A DNA stretch of 64,000 bases from DASYDU01 sp050248495 (GTDB lineage: Bacteria > Planctomycetota > Planctomycetia > Pirellulales > Lacipirellulaceae). The stretch lies in the NCBI GenBank assembly GCA_050248495.1, contig JBFWSG010000002.1:172660-236659 (forward strand), read 5' to 3'. Below are positions 10,239-17,918 of the stretch, piece by piece. The first letter of the stretch is position 1, and each line of letters begins with the position of its first letter. A program made the translations under genes and the position numbers. The notes beneath the pieces are model-generated. The model worked only from the letters and a program-made list of their open reading frames with translations. It was not told the origin of the DNA and did no database searches.

Positions 10239-10260
10239 TTGGCGTCGCCGCCAACGCCAA
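10239..10260. repeat. GGCGT-N8-ACGCC palindrome (dnaN-dciA gap)
   Basis: TTGGCGT and ACGCCAA arms around CGCCGCCA form a compact GC-rich hairpin in the short gap between dnaN and dciA. The same core occurs at 55661-55692, 56237-56257 and 56723-56754, so it belongs to a small REP-like family. Confidence 0.55.
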
Positions 10261-10272
10261 CGGCGTCCATGC

Positions 10273-11388
10273 CTACCGATCCCGCGCCAGCGGCATGATC
10301 ACGTAGCCGTAACCGTCGTCCGTCGTACACACCGCCGCCGCGTCGCTGTCCTGCAGGTCGAGCGTGAACGATTTTTCGGCTTCGAGCACCTTCAAAAAGT
10401 CGACGACGAACCGCGGATCGAGCGTGATCGTGATCGCCTCGCCGGCGTAGCTGATCGGCAGCTCGACGCGCGACTGGCCGACCTCGGCCGTCTGACCAGC
10501 GAGCACCAGCGTGCCGTCGCCAAAGGTGAAATCGACGCCGCGGCTCTCTTCGCTGGTGACGATCGCCGCCTGCCGGACCGCCGCCAGCAGCGGACCTACG
10601 AGCATCTCGACCTTGACCGAGAGCTCGCGCCGCGGGAACACGTCCCGCCACCGCGGGAAGCGGCCTTCCAAGAGCCGCGAGTAAATCGTGGCCCGCGGGC
10701 TCTTTACCAGGATGTCGTTCTGGCGGAACGCGATCTGGATTTCGCTCGAATCCTCGGCAAGCGCTCGCTCCAACAGCTGCATCGCCCGCGTCGGCACAAC
10801 CGTCACATCGCCGATCGGCGGCGGGCTGCCGACCGCTTGGGTCGGCCCTTCCATTTTGGCGAGCCGGCGGCCATCCGTGCCGACCGCCGTCAGAATGTTG
10901 TCTGCCCATTCGAGCTTGATGCCACCGAGGGCGTAGCGGCTGCTCTCGTTGTCGGTCGCAAAGATCGTGCGGCGGACTAACTCGCGAAACAGCCGCGACG
11001 AAATTTCGTAACAGGCCGATTCGCCGAACTGCGCGATCGGCGGGAACTCGTTCGGATCGGCCACCGGTAGCTTGAACTGGCTCCGTTCGCCGCGGACCGT
11101 CGTGCCCGCCGAATCCGATTCGATGCGGAACGTGTCGTCGCCGCTCTCGCGGAGGATCGAGCCGAACTTGTCGACCGGCAAGAGCACCGAGCCGGGCGCG
11201 TCGACGTCGATCCCGGTCACGTCGTACCGGATGCCGACTTCGAGATCGGTGGCCATCAGCGTCGCGCCGCTCGCGGTTACATCCAGCTTCACATTGTGGA
11301 GCACCGGCTTCGGGCTGCGGACCGGCGCGATGGGCGCAACCGTCTGGAACGCATGCAACAGTTTTTCTCGATTGGCAGTGATCTTCAT
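10273..11388 (-). CDS. dnaN: DNA polymerase III beta subunit (sliding clamp)
   Basis: Processivity clamp that encircles DNA and tethers Pol III and many repair partners. The 371-residue protein has the normal length. Seen: the family start MKITANREKLLHAFQTV, SPKPVLHNVKLD near 25, an FPPIAQF segment near 115, the domain II start SRLFRELVRRTIFATDNE near 131 with RYALGGIKLE, and the clamp C-terminus DDGYGYVIMPLARDR. It lies 357 bases after dnaA on the same strand and 52 bases before dciA, a classic origin-region arrangement. Confidence 0.96.
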   Translation of the reverse strand: MKITANREKLLHAFQTVAPIAPVRSPKPVLHNVKLDVTASGATLMATDLEVGIRYDVTGIDVDAPGSVLLPVDKFGSILRESGDDTFRIESDSAGTTVRGERSQFKLPVADPNEFPPIAQFGESACYEISSRLFRELVRRTIFATDNESSRYALGGIKLEWADNILTAVGTDGRRLAKMEGPTQAVGSPPPIGDVTVVPTRAMQLLERALAEDSSEIQIAFRQNDILVKSPRATIYSRLLEGRFPRWRDVFPRRELSVKVEMLVGPLLAAVRQAAIVTSEESRGVDFTFGDGTLVLAGQTAEVGQSRVELPISYAGEAITITLDPRFVVDFLKVLEAEKSFTLDLQDSDAAAVCTTDDGYGYVIMPLARDR

Positions 11389-11745
11389 CGCAACGGCTTT
11401 CTGTTCATGTTGGGGCGCTTCGTGCGTCTACCGTTCGCTCGGCGGTTCAAGTTGCTCAGCGGTACTGCGAAGCGTGCGAAACGAAGGAGCTTGGCTTTCT
11501 GAGTCAAATAGAGATCTAAATTGGAGATAGTATTTGTATGCGGCGGTGAAGTGTTGATGACAGCTTCGCAGCAAAGTGCAAGCCATTGAGAATTCAGCAG
11601 TTGCGTGAATTGGCCTCTTGTGGATTGTGTGTTTGTGCGCCGTCGCGCGATCGTTCATCGATTGTCGGCAGATCGACGGTAGTGTCATTGCATGGCAGGA
11701 TCGCGGCGAATTGGCGACAGTCGTCGACAGCGCTCGACGGCCGCG
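11389..11745. other. dnaA-dnaN intergenic gap (no clear DnaA-box cluster)
   Basis: This 357-base gap is where an origin often sits. I see no perfect TTATCCACA box. The nearest matches are TGTGGATTG at 11619-11627 (7 of 9 on the minus strand) and TTTTCCACC just inside the 3' end of dnaA (8 of 9 to TTTTCCACA). There is a modestly AT-rich part near 11495-11545. No gene is seen; it presumably holds the dnaN promoter. Confidence 0.5.
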
Positions 11746-13029
11746 CTACACGTTTTCCACCCCTCCCGTTTTCGCTTGCAACTCGCTCAGTAATTCTGCT
11801 AAAGCTTCACAGGTTTGCCGGTCGTGCGGCAGGGCATCGGCCACCTTGCGATAATTGTGCATCACCGTCGTGTGGTCGCGGCCGCCCAGCGCCTGGCCGA
11901 TCCGTTGATAGCTCAACTCGGCCAATTCGCGCGCCAAGTAGATCGCCATCGCACGCGCGACGACTGCCGACTGCCGGCGGGTGCTGCTTTTGAGCACCTT
12001 TTGCGACACCCGGTAGTAGCGAGCCACCACCTGTAAAATCTCGTTCATCGCCGGCTTGCGTGCCGAGCGAACGGCCAAAAACTCATCCACCGCGGCCAGT
12101 TGGCGGCCGTCGCCATCCGCGGTAAATCGGGCGTTGAATTCCAACAGCGCACCGAACAGTTCGTTCGCCGTCCCGCCAATTCCGGCAGCGAAACTAGCTG
12201 CGGCAACAGGCGACAGCGGCCGGCCGAGGGCCGCGGACGTATGTCGCACCAACTCCGTCCTGGCCGCCTCCTCTGGCGCGGCAAGCCGCAATTCCAGCCC
12301 GGCGGCGAGGCGGCTCCGCACGTCCGGCGACAATTCTCGGACCACGCTCAGCGGCTTCTTCGACGTTACCACCAGCATCGCGTCTGCTTCGGCAAACGCG
12401 TCGATCGTGAACCGCAGCTCCTGCTGGACGTATTCGTCCCGCGGCAAACGGTCGATGTCGTCCAGCACCAGCAGCCGATGTTCGCGCAGGCGACCGCGAA
12501 ATTCGCCGACCGACTCGTGCCGGACGGCGTCGGCCAGGGCATGGCGGAAATCGGCCGCCGTCAGGTAGGTCGCTGCGTTCGCGCCGAAGCGTTCCTGCCA
12601 CGAATGAACCAGCCCGCGTGCAAGGTGCGTTTTCCCGGTGCCGCTCGCGCCGCAGATCGCCAGCAGCGAACACAGCGGGGCGCCCTGCGCTTCCAGCAGC
12701 CGATTGATCGCACTGGCAGTCACGCGATTTTCCGGACCCGCCACGAACGACTCGAGCGCCACGCGCACCGGCTCGCCGCGATCGTCGCGCGGAGGCGCCG
12801 AAAACGTCCGGCCGCGCACAGGAATTTCGGTCAACAGCTCGACCACGTCGGCTCCGTCCGCAAGCTTTTCGAACGCCGCACAGGCGAAAAAACCCTCGAG
12901 CGGCGTGCACCGGCGGCGGCAGAAATCGAGCCCGCAACACGGGCCGGGAAGGTTGCCAAATAGCCGCTCAAAACACCCCGTCGAACAACCCCGAAATTCT
13001 ACCCGAATCGGCCCCGCGGCGGGAGCCAT
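11746..13029 (-). CDS. dnaA: Chromosomal replication initiator DnaA, divergent N-terminus
   Basis: AAA+ initiator that binds DnaA boxes and opens the origin. The 427-residue protein has Walker A CGASGTGKTHLARGL near residue 127, Walker B LLVLDDIDRLP near 185, sensor I VTSKKPLSVV near 220, and a canonical DNA-binding domain IV ending in GGRDHTTVMHNYRKV near 383-397. The N-terminal 90 residues are unlike the usual domain I: they contain seven cysteines (positions 15, 19, 31, 32, 37, 41 and 50). No internal Met occurs before the AAA+ domain, so either this start or a downstream GTG is used. The gene follows nifS by only 12 bases, suggesting co-transcription. Confidence 0.93.
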   Translation of the reverse strand: MAPAAGPIRVEFRGCSTGCFERLFGNLPGPCCGLDFCRRRCTPLEGFFACAAFEKLADGADVVELLTEIPVRGRTFSAPPRDDRGEPVRVALESFVAGPENRVTASAINRLLEAQGAPLCSLLAICGASGTGKTHLARGLVHSWQERFGANAATYLTAADFRHALADAVRHESVGEFRGRLREHRLLVLDDIDRLPRDEYVQQELRFTIDAFAEADAMLVVTSKKPLSVVRELSPDVRSRLAAGLELRLAAPEEAARTELVRHTSAALGRPLSPVAAASFAAGIGGTANELFGALLEFNARFTADGDGRQLAAVDEFLAVRSARKPAMNEILQVVARYYRVSQKVLKSSTRRQSAVVARAMAIYLARELAELSYQRIGQALGGRDHTTVMHNYRKVADALPHDRQTCEALAELLSELQAKTGGVENV

Positions 13030-13041
13030 CGCGCGGGAAAA

Positions 13042-14250
13042 TCAAGGCACTTTTCGTCGTCGCAAGTCGTTGCACACGGCGAGGATGCGGCGCGAACTTT
13101 CGGCCACGTCGTCGGCCGTCGTTGTGGCGCCGAAGCTGAATCGCAAAGCGCTCGAAATCACTGCCTCAGGAAGCCCCATCGCCAGGTGCACCGGCGAAGG
13201 CTCGCTCGACCCGCTCGCACAGGCCGAACCGGTCGAACAGGCGATCCCCGCCTGGTCCAAAGCGATGAACAGCGCCTGCCGATCGAGTCCGACAAAGGCG
13301 ATGTTGGATGTCTGCGGCAGGCGCGATGCTGCGGCCCCAATCACCACCGCCGCCGGCCAGCCGGCACAGATTGCCCGTTCGAAATCATCGCGCAACTTGG
13401 TGAGCCGCTCGCCGCGCGACTCGAGTTCGGAGTGCGCGAGTTCGAGCGCGGTGAGCATCCCCACGACCAGCGCCACCGACTCGGTGCCCGGCCGCAGGCC
13501 CGCTTGCTGGAAGCCGCCAAAGAGCTGCGGCGCGAGTTCGATGCCATGCCGCACTACGAGCGCGCCGATGCCGAGCGGGCCGTGGAATTTGTGCGCAGTG
13601 AAGGTCATGGTCGCTGCTTGGAGCGCGCGAAAGTCGATCGGAATCTTGCCGACGGCTTGGGTGGCGTCGGTGTGCAGGGAAACGTTTCGCTCATTGCAGA
13701 TTGCAGCCATTTGGGCGACTGGCTGCAAAACGCCCGTTTCGTTGTTGGCCAGCATCGCGCAGACCAGCCGGGTTTCGGCGTGCAGCAGGGAGAGCAGGGC
13801 GTCGATCCGCAGCACGCCGCTTGGGTCGACCGGCAGGTATTCGATCTGTGTGCCGCCGCGGGCGAGCTCGTCGGTGAGAGCCGTGATTGAGGGGTGTTCC
13901 AGCTTGGACGAGACAATCCTTCCGCCCGGGGTCAGACCATCGCTGCGCGACGGTGCCCTCGACCCGGCTCGCGCCTTGCTATGAAAGAGGCCCCGCACGG
14001 CTAAGTTATTCGCCTCGGTGCCGCCGCTGGTAAAAATCACCAGATCCGCGTCGCGTCCTGTGGTTTTCGCCCCCACCAGCTCCCCGATTCGTTCCCGGGC
14101 ATCTTCCAGCCTCCGCCGTGCCCGCCGCCCAAACTCATGCTGGCTCGCCGGATTCAATAGCGGCTCCGCGTAGCACGCGCGCATCGCCTCGACCACCTCC
14201 GGCAACACCGGCGTGGTCGCGTTGTGATCAAGATAGATCGCCCGCTCCAT
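13042..14250 (-). CDS. Cysteine desulfurase (NifS/IscS type)
   Basis: PLP-dependent enzyme that takes sulfur from L-cysteine for Fe-S cluster and thio-cofactor assembly. The 402-residue protein starts with MERAIYLDHNATTPVLPEVV. It has TSGGTEANNLAVRGL near 75, LANNETGVLQPV near 166, the PLP lysine in FTAHKFHGPLGIGALV near 215, and the catalytic cysteine loop CSTGSACASGSSEPS near 336. The loop length places it in the NifS/IscS class rather than SufS. It is the first gene of the minus-strand series leading into dnaA, an uncommon neighbour for an initiator gene. Confidence 0.93.
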   Translation of the reverse strand: MERAIYLDHNATTPVLPEVVEAMRACYAEPLLNPASQHEFGRRARRRLEDARERIGELVGAKTTGRDADLVIFTSGGTEANNLAVRGLFHSKARAGSRAPSRSDGLTPGGRIVSSKLEHPSITALTDELARGGTQIEYLPVDPSGVLRIDALLSLLHAETRLVCAMLANNETGVLQPVAQMAAICNERNVSLHTDATQAVGKIPIDFRALQAATMTFTAHKFHGPLGIGALVVRHGIELAPQLFGGFQQAGLRPGTESVALVVGMLTALELAHSELESRGERLTKLRDDFERAICAGWPAAVVIGAAASRLPQTSNIAFVGLDRQALFIALDQAGIACSTGSACASGSSEPSPVHLAMGLPEAVISSALRFSFGATTTADDVAESSRRILAVCNDLRRRKVP

Positions 14251-14295
14251 CCAATCATGATAACCGCACTGCTAGCAGCCCAACACTTCGAGCCG

Positions 14296-14395
14296 CGCGC
14301 CAAGACGCCAAGGAGCAAAGATCGCAAAGATATGCATTGTCCCGTCCCCCGCCTTTGCTTGGCGCTCTTTGCGTCTGTTGCGTCTTTGCGCACCA
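14296..14395. repeat. Intergenic palindrome, CGCAAAGACGC family, copy 1
   Basis: The left arm at 14298-14331 (CGCCAAGACGCCAAGG, GCAAAGATCGCAAAGA) and the right arm at 14354-14393 (TTGGCGCTCTTTGCGTC, GTTGCGTCTTTGCGC) are imperfect reverse complements around a short loop. The same vocabulary makes the palindrome at 62436-62523. It sits in the divergent gap between the cysteine desulfurase gene and the next plus-strand gene. Confidence 0.7.
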
Positions 14396-14509
14396 AACGG
14401 TGCCTGCGGTTCGAATCAAGAACACGCCCAAACCGCCATTGCCGGCTTGCTTTCCCTCCAGCTATCATCCGCCCCGCTTTTTGTCGCACGGGGGGTGAGG
14501 GTCCGCGCT

Positions 14510-15175
14510 ATGACCTCGTTTCGAACTTTCTTTCGCACGGTGGTGATGCTCGCCACGCTCGCGCTGGTGGCCAAGGCCTGGTACCACTACGGTCCCAACG
14601 TCGATGAAATGAAGTCGATTGGCTCGCGCGTCTCGGAAGTCGTTTCTCAGGAGTGGCACAACTACTGGCAGCCCCAGGCCGGCGATGGCCTGGCAAATGA
14701 TCCCCGCTTGCCGAATCTGGGCGGTCCGCCGGCGCCGTTCGTGCCGCCCGATGGATTGCAACCAATTCCCTCGGCGCCGCCCCTTGCGCCGACGGGATCC
14801 AACCCCGGCAGCGTGCAACTCGCCGGCGGCGTGCCGGCCGAGATCGTGCCGCTCGAGCCGTCGAACGCCTGGCCGCCGGGCACCGCGCCCGGACCGACGC
14901 GATTGCCCCCGGACGCGACGGCCAGCGCGCCGCCCCCCGTGCCGCAAGAGAATCCGCGGCTCACCGCGCTGCTGGAGCATCTGACCAGCCAAGGCGTCCG
15001 TGACCAGCATCTCGCGCCGTGGGGCAGCAGCGGCCTGGTGCGATTCACCTGCGAAGCCCCGTGGGCCAACTCGCCCTCCTTCAGCCGCCATTTCGAGGCC
15101 GTCGCCGCCACGCCCGAAGCGGCCGTCGGACAGGTGGCCACCGACATCGCCGCTTGGCAACGTGGCGCGAAATAG
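14510..15175 (+). CDS. Membrane-anchored proline-rich protein, unknown function
   Basis: A 221-residue protein I do not recognise. A hydrophobic N-terminal segment (RTVVMLATLALVAKAWYHYG, residues 9-28) looks like a signal anchor. It is followed by a predicted helix, then a Pro/Gly-rich linker of about 80 residues. The C-terminal domain of about 75 residues runs from RLTALLEHLTSQGV to GQVATDIAAWQRG and contains a single Cys. I chose ATG 14510; an in-frame GTG at 14495 and much longer open frame upstream lack support. The folded C-terminus is probably periplasmic. It lies upstream of scpB on the same strand, 60 bases away, with a palindrome between them. Confidence 0.65.
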   Translation: MTSFRTFFRTVVMLATLALVAKAWYHYGPNVDEMKSIGSRVSEVVSQEWHNYWQPQAGDGLANDPRLPNLGGPPAPFVPPDGLQPIPSAPPLAPTGSNPGSVQLAGGVPAEIVPLEPSNAWPPGTAPGPTRLPPDATASAPPPVPQENPRLTALLEHLTSQGVRDQHLAPWGSSGLVRFTCEAPWANSPSFSRHFEAVAATPEAAVGQVATDIAAWQRGAK

Positions 15176-15178
15176 CAC

Positions 15179-15228
15179 GGAGCAGGGAGCACGGAGTGCA
15201 CGATTTAGGTGCTCTGCCTTGCTCCCCG
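15179..15228. repeat. Imperfect palindrome before scpB
   Basis: The left arm GGAGCAGGGAGCAC (15179-15192) and right arm GTGCTCTGCCTTGCTCC (about 15209-15225) pair with two or three bulges. It occupies the whole gap between two co-oriented genes. It is built on the same plan as the other intergenic palindromes here but uses different words. Confidence 0.5.
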
Positions 15229-15235
15229 ATTCATC

Positions 15236-15988
15236 ATGAACCGCGCGGGCACCCATACTCGACATGGCCTCACGCGAAAACCCGCGCTGGAGCCTCCCAG
15301 CCGTCGGCCGTACGGCGCTCAGCGTGACGTCGCGCTGCCCTCGGTGTGCCGAATTGCTCGCGCCGCCACCGCCACCTCTGAACCCCTGGTCGCCCGGCGA
15401 CCGGCCCGCCGCGGCCGGCTCGAAGCGGTCCTCTTCCTGGCCCGCGAACCGCTAAGCTTGCGAAAGTTAGCCCAATCGGCCAATCTTGCCGACGCCACCG
15501 AAGCCCGCACGCTCATTGCCGAGCTCCGCAGGGTCTACGACCAGCGGGGCTGCGCGTTCCAATTGGAACAGCTTGCCGGGGGCTATCAATTGCGTACGCG
15601 GCCGAAATTCGCCCCCTGGCTGCGGCCCTTGGTACGGCCCGTGGAGCAAATGCGGCTCTCCCCGCCGGCTTTGGAGACTTTGGCCGTCGTGGCCTATCGT
15701 CAGCCGGTCCTGCGAGCCGATGTAGAGGCCATTCGGGGCGTGGCCTGCGGGGAGATTCTCCGCCAGTTGATGGACCGCGACCTCTTGCGTATTGTAGGAC
15801 GTTCGGAAGAATTAGGACGACCATTGTGGTATGGAACGACAAGGCGCTTTCTCGAAGCCTTTGGCTTGAGCAGCTTGGAAGAATTACCGCTGGCCGATGT
15901 GTTACGTCGAGCGGCGAATGAGTCGGATCAAGCGTCGCGCGGCGCGGAAAGTGCCGCCGGCGACGGCGGGCATGTTGACGCAGCCTGA
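15236..15988 (+). CDS. scpB: Segregation and condensation protein B
   Basis: Winged-helix subunit of the Smc-ScpAB condensin complex. The 250-residue protein has an unusually long, Arg/Pro-rich N-terminus of about 55 residues. The ScpB core follows: RLEAVLFLAREPLSLRKLA near 60, AELRRVYDQRGCAFQLEQLAGGYQLRTRP near 95-123, LSPPALETLAVVAYRQPV near 140, and the second winged helix with LRQLMDRDLLRIVGR and LGRPLWYGTTRRFLEAFGL near 175-205. ATG 15236 is used; a start at 15209 would add nine residues. scpA is not in the window. The acidic gene follows 54 bases later. Confidence 0.92.
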   Translation: MNRAGTHTRHGLTRKPALEPPSRRPYGAQRDVALPSVCRIARAATATSEPLVARRPARRGRLEAVLFLAREPLSLRKLAQSANLADATEARTLIAELRRVYDQRGCAFQLEQLAGGYQLRTRPKFAPWLRPLVRPVEQMRLSPPALETLAVVAYRQPVLRADVEAIRGVACGEILRQLMDRDLLRIVGRSEELGRPLWYGTTRRFLEAFGLSSLEELPLADVLRRAANESDQASRGAESAAGDGGHVDAA

Positions 15989-16042
15989 GTTCGATTATCT
16001 AACAATAGTTGCGTTGGGGTCGGTGAGAGTCTGTCATTGGAG

Positions 16043-16462
16043 ATGTCCAAGATGAGTCTGGATGAATTGCGTACGCTATCGCTCCTCGAAAGCCAACGGA
16101 TCGCCGCCTTTAGCGACGACAGCGATGAAGAATTCGAAGACGAAGACGAAGACGATGACGACGATCTGGACGACGACGACGATGACTTCGATGACGACGA
16201 GGAAGATGACGACGACTTCGACGACGACGAAGAAGACGACGAGCTCGACGACGATGACGACCTCGAAGAGGACGAGTGGGAGGAAGTCGAGGACGACGAG
16301 CTCTCGGCTGAAGACGATGACGACGATGAGTTAGACATCGACGACGACGAGGATGACGATGACTTCGAAGACGATGATGAGGACGACGACGAAGAGGACG
16401 ATGACGACGAGGAAGACTTTGAATACGAATACGAGGAAGACGAAGACGAAGAGGGAGAATGA
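16043..16462 (+). CDS. Extremely acidic Asp/Glu-rich protein
   Basis: A 139-residue protein with a short ordinary N-terminus (DELRTLSLLESQRIAAFS, about residues 7-24). About 115 residues follow that are nearly all Asp and Glu, broken by single Phe, Leu, Trp, Ile and Tyr residues. The coding DNA is a GAC/GAT/GAA/GAG repeat region, but it stays open and ends with a stop, and the opposite strand gives only a poly-Ser frame. ATG 16043 or 16052 could be the start; GGAG at 16038 suits 16052 better. Polyacidic tails in known proteins chaperone basic proteins or mimic DNA; the role here is not known. It follows scpB on the same strand. Confidence 0.75.
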   Translation: MSKMSLDELRTLSLLESQRIAAFSDDSDEEFEDEDEDDDDDLDDDDDDFDDDEEDDDDFDDDEEDDELDDDDDLEEDEWEEVEDDELSAEDDDDDELDIDDDEDDDDFEDDDEDDDEEDDDDEEDFEYEYEEDEDEEGE

Positions 16463-16467
16463 CAAAT

Positions 16468-16528
16468 TCTCGAATGTCTAATGACGAATGAGCCTCAATT
16501 CGTCATTTGTCATTAGGACTTCGTCATT
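16468..16528. repeat. Palindrome between convergent genes, TAATGACGAAT family
   Basis: The left arm GAATGTCTAATGACGAATGA and the right arm with TTCGTCATTTGTCATTAG and ACTTCGTCATTC pair imperfectly. It lies between the acidic gene and hemA, which are convergent, and the right arm reaches the hemA stop codon. It may serve both genes as a transcription terminator. Confidence 0.6.
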
Positions 16529-17813
16529 CCTTCAGCTGGAACAGCCGCTGCAGCGCTTCGAGCAATCCATGCGGCGGGCCGTTTTCTGATTCGTCTCGCA
16601 GCGACGCCAGCGGCGGGTGCAACATCTTCGCCACCAGGCGGTCCGCGAACTGCACGATTTCATTGCGGGCCCGGTCGTCCAGATTCGGCAGTCGCGTGAA
16701 GAGCCGCTCCAGCTCCTCCAGCTGCGATTTCTCCAGGCCGGCCCGAAAGCGGGCGATTACCGGACCGGTTGCCTTGTGCCGTACTTCGGCCACGAAGCGG
16801 CGAGTTTCCTCGTCGACGATCGCCTCCGCCGCCGGCAGCTCCTTGCCCCGCTGCGTGCGATTGCGGTCGCAGGCCTCTTTCAGATCCTCGATGCCGTAGA
16901 GATACACTCCCAGCTCTTCGCCGATCGCGGGGTCGAAGTCACGCGGCACCGCCAGGTCGAGGACAAACAGCGGCCGCTGATGCCGCCGCCGGGAAACGTC
17001 GCGGCGATATTCTTCGAGCGACATGATCGGCCGGTCGGCGCCGGTCGTGCTCACCACCATGTCGGCCCGGGCTAGCTCCTCGGCGAGCGCGCTCCAGGGC
17101 GCGGGCAGACCGTGCCATTCCTCGGCCAGGGCCAGGGCCCGGTCGTAGTCGCGGTTGAGAACGACGAGGTGTTTTGCGCCGGCGTCGGCCAGGTATTGCA
17201 GCGTTTCCTGCGCCATCGTGCCGGCGCCGATCACCAGTACCCGCTTGTCGTCGAATCGCTCGAAGATGCGGCTGGCGAAATCGGCGATCGCCACGCTCGG
17301 AATGCTCACCCGATGGCGATGGAGGGCGGTTTCAGAGTGCACCCGCCGCGCGACGCGCAGCGCCGACTGGAACAGGTGGTGCATCAGCGGTCCGGTGCAG
17401 TCGAACTGGTCGGCCAGCTCGTAAGCCTGTTTCACCTGGCCCAGGATTTGCGCTTCGCCCACGACCATGCTGTCGAGGCTCGCCGCCACGGAAAACAAAT
17501 GTCGCACGACCTCCGCGCTTTCAAGAATCACCAGGTCGCTCCGCACATCGTCGACCGGCACGTTGTGAAAATCGGCCAGGTGGGCGAGCGCCACGTCGAC
17601 GGAGCACGTGGGGCCGTTCGTATTCGCGGCGGTGTACAGCTCGACGCGGTTGCAGGTGGACAGCAGCACCACTTCGGTGTCGGCGTGCGTGGCATGCCAG
17701 GCGGCCAGCGCGTCGGCGGTTTGGGCCGGCGTGAAGGCGAGCCGCTCCCGCACCGCCAGGCTGCTCTGCCTGTGGCTGCATCCGATCATCGAGAGTTTGA
17801 CCGAGTTTTCCAC
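16524..17813 (-). CDS. hemA: Glutamyl-tRNA reductase
   Basis: First committed enzyme of the C5 route to tetrapyrroles; it reduces glutamyl-tRNA(Glu) to glutamate-1-semialdehyde with NADPH. The 429-residue protein starts KLSMIGCSHRQSSLAVRERL. The catalytic cysteine is Cys54 in LLSTCNRVELYTA, followed by VVGEAQILGQVKQAYELA near 116, the Rossmann motif VLVIGAGTMAQETL near 190, and the dimerisation helices at the end (LDDRARNEIVQFADRLVAKMLH). Normal length. It is followed upstream by a HemX-like gene on the same strand, the usual hemX-hemA order. Confidence 0.95.
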   Translation of the reverse strand: MENSVKLSMIGCSHRQSSLAVRERLAFTPAQTADALAAWHATHADTEVVLLSTCNRVELYTAANTNGPTCSVDVALAHLADFHNVPVDDVRSDLVILESAEVVRHLFSVAASLDSMVVGEAQILGQVKQAYELADQFDCTGPLMHHLFQSALRVARRVHSETALHRHRVSIPSVAIADFASRIFERFDDKRVLVIGAGTMAQETLQYLADAGAKHLVVLNRDYDRALALAEEWHGLPAPWSALAEELARADMVVSTTGADRPIMSLEEYRRDVSRRRHQRPLFVLDLAVPRDFDPAIGEELGVYLYGIEDLKEACDRNRTQRGKELPAAEAIVDEETRRFVAEVRHKATGPVIARFRAGLEKSQLEELERLFTRLPNLDDRARNEIVQFADRLVAKMLHPPLASLRDESENGPPHGLLEALQRLFQLKE

Positions 17814-17918
17814 GCCGACTGATATCTAATTAGCGCGCCGAGCTTGCTCGCTGTGTACTACTGCACCCGGCGGGACGTAGCCCGCCGGCTATTTTTCCGC
17901 GAACTGATTTGCCGTTTC

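Noticed and set aside
14400..14420. GGTTCGAATC, resembling a tRNA T-loop
   Set aside because: No acceptor stem, anticodon arm or D-arm can be built around it; the similar word at 39641 is inside the DUF2332 gene.
15928..16338. Poly-serine open frame on the minus strand
   Set aside because: It is the reverse reading of the GAC/GAT/GAA repeat of the acidic gene; the plus strand has a real start region, ordinary N-terminus and stop.
16120..16460. Possible CRISPR-like or satellite repeat
   Set aside because: The repetition is simple GAC/GAT/GAA codon repetition inside a protein gene, with no spacer structure.
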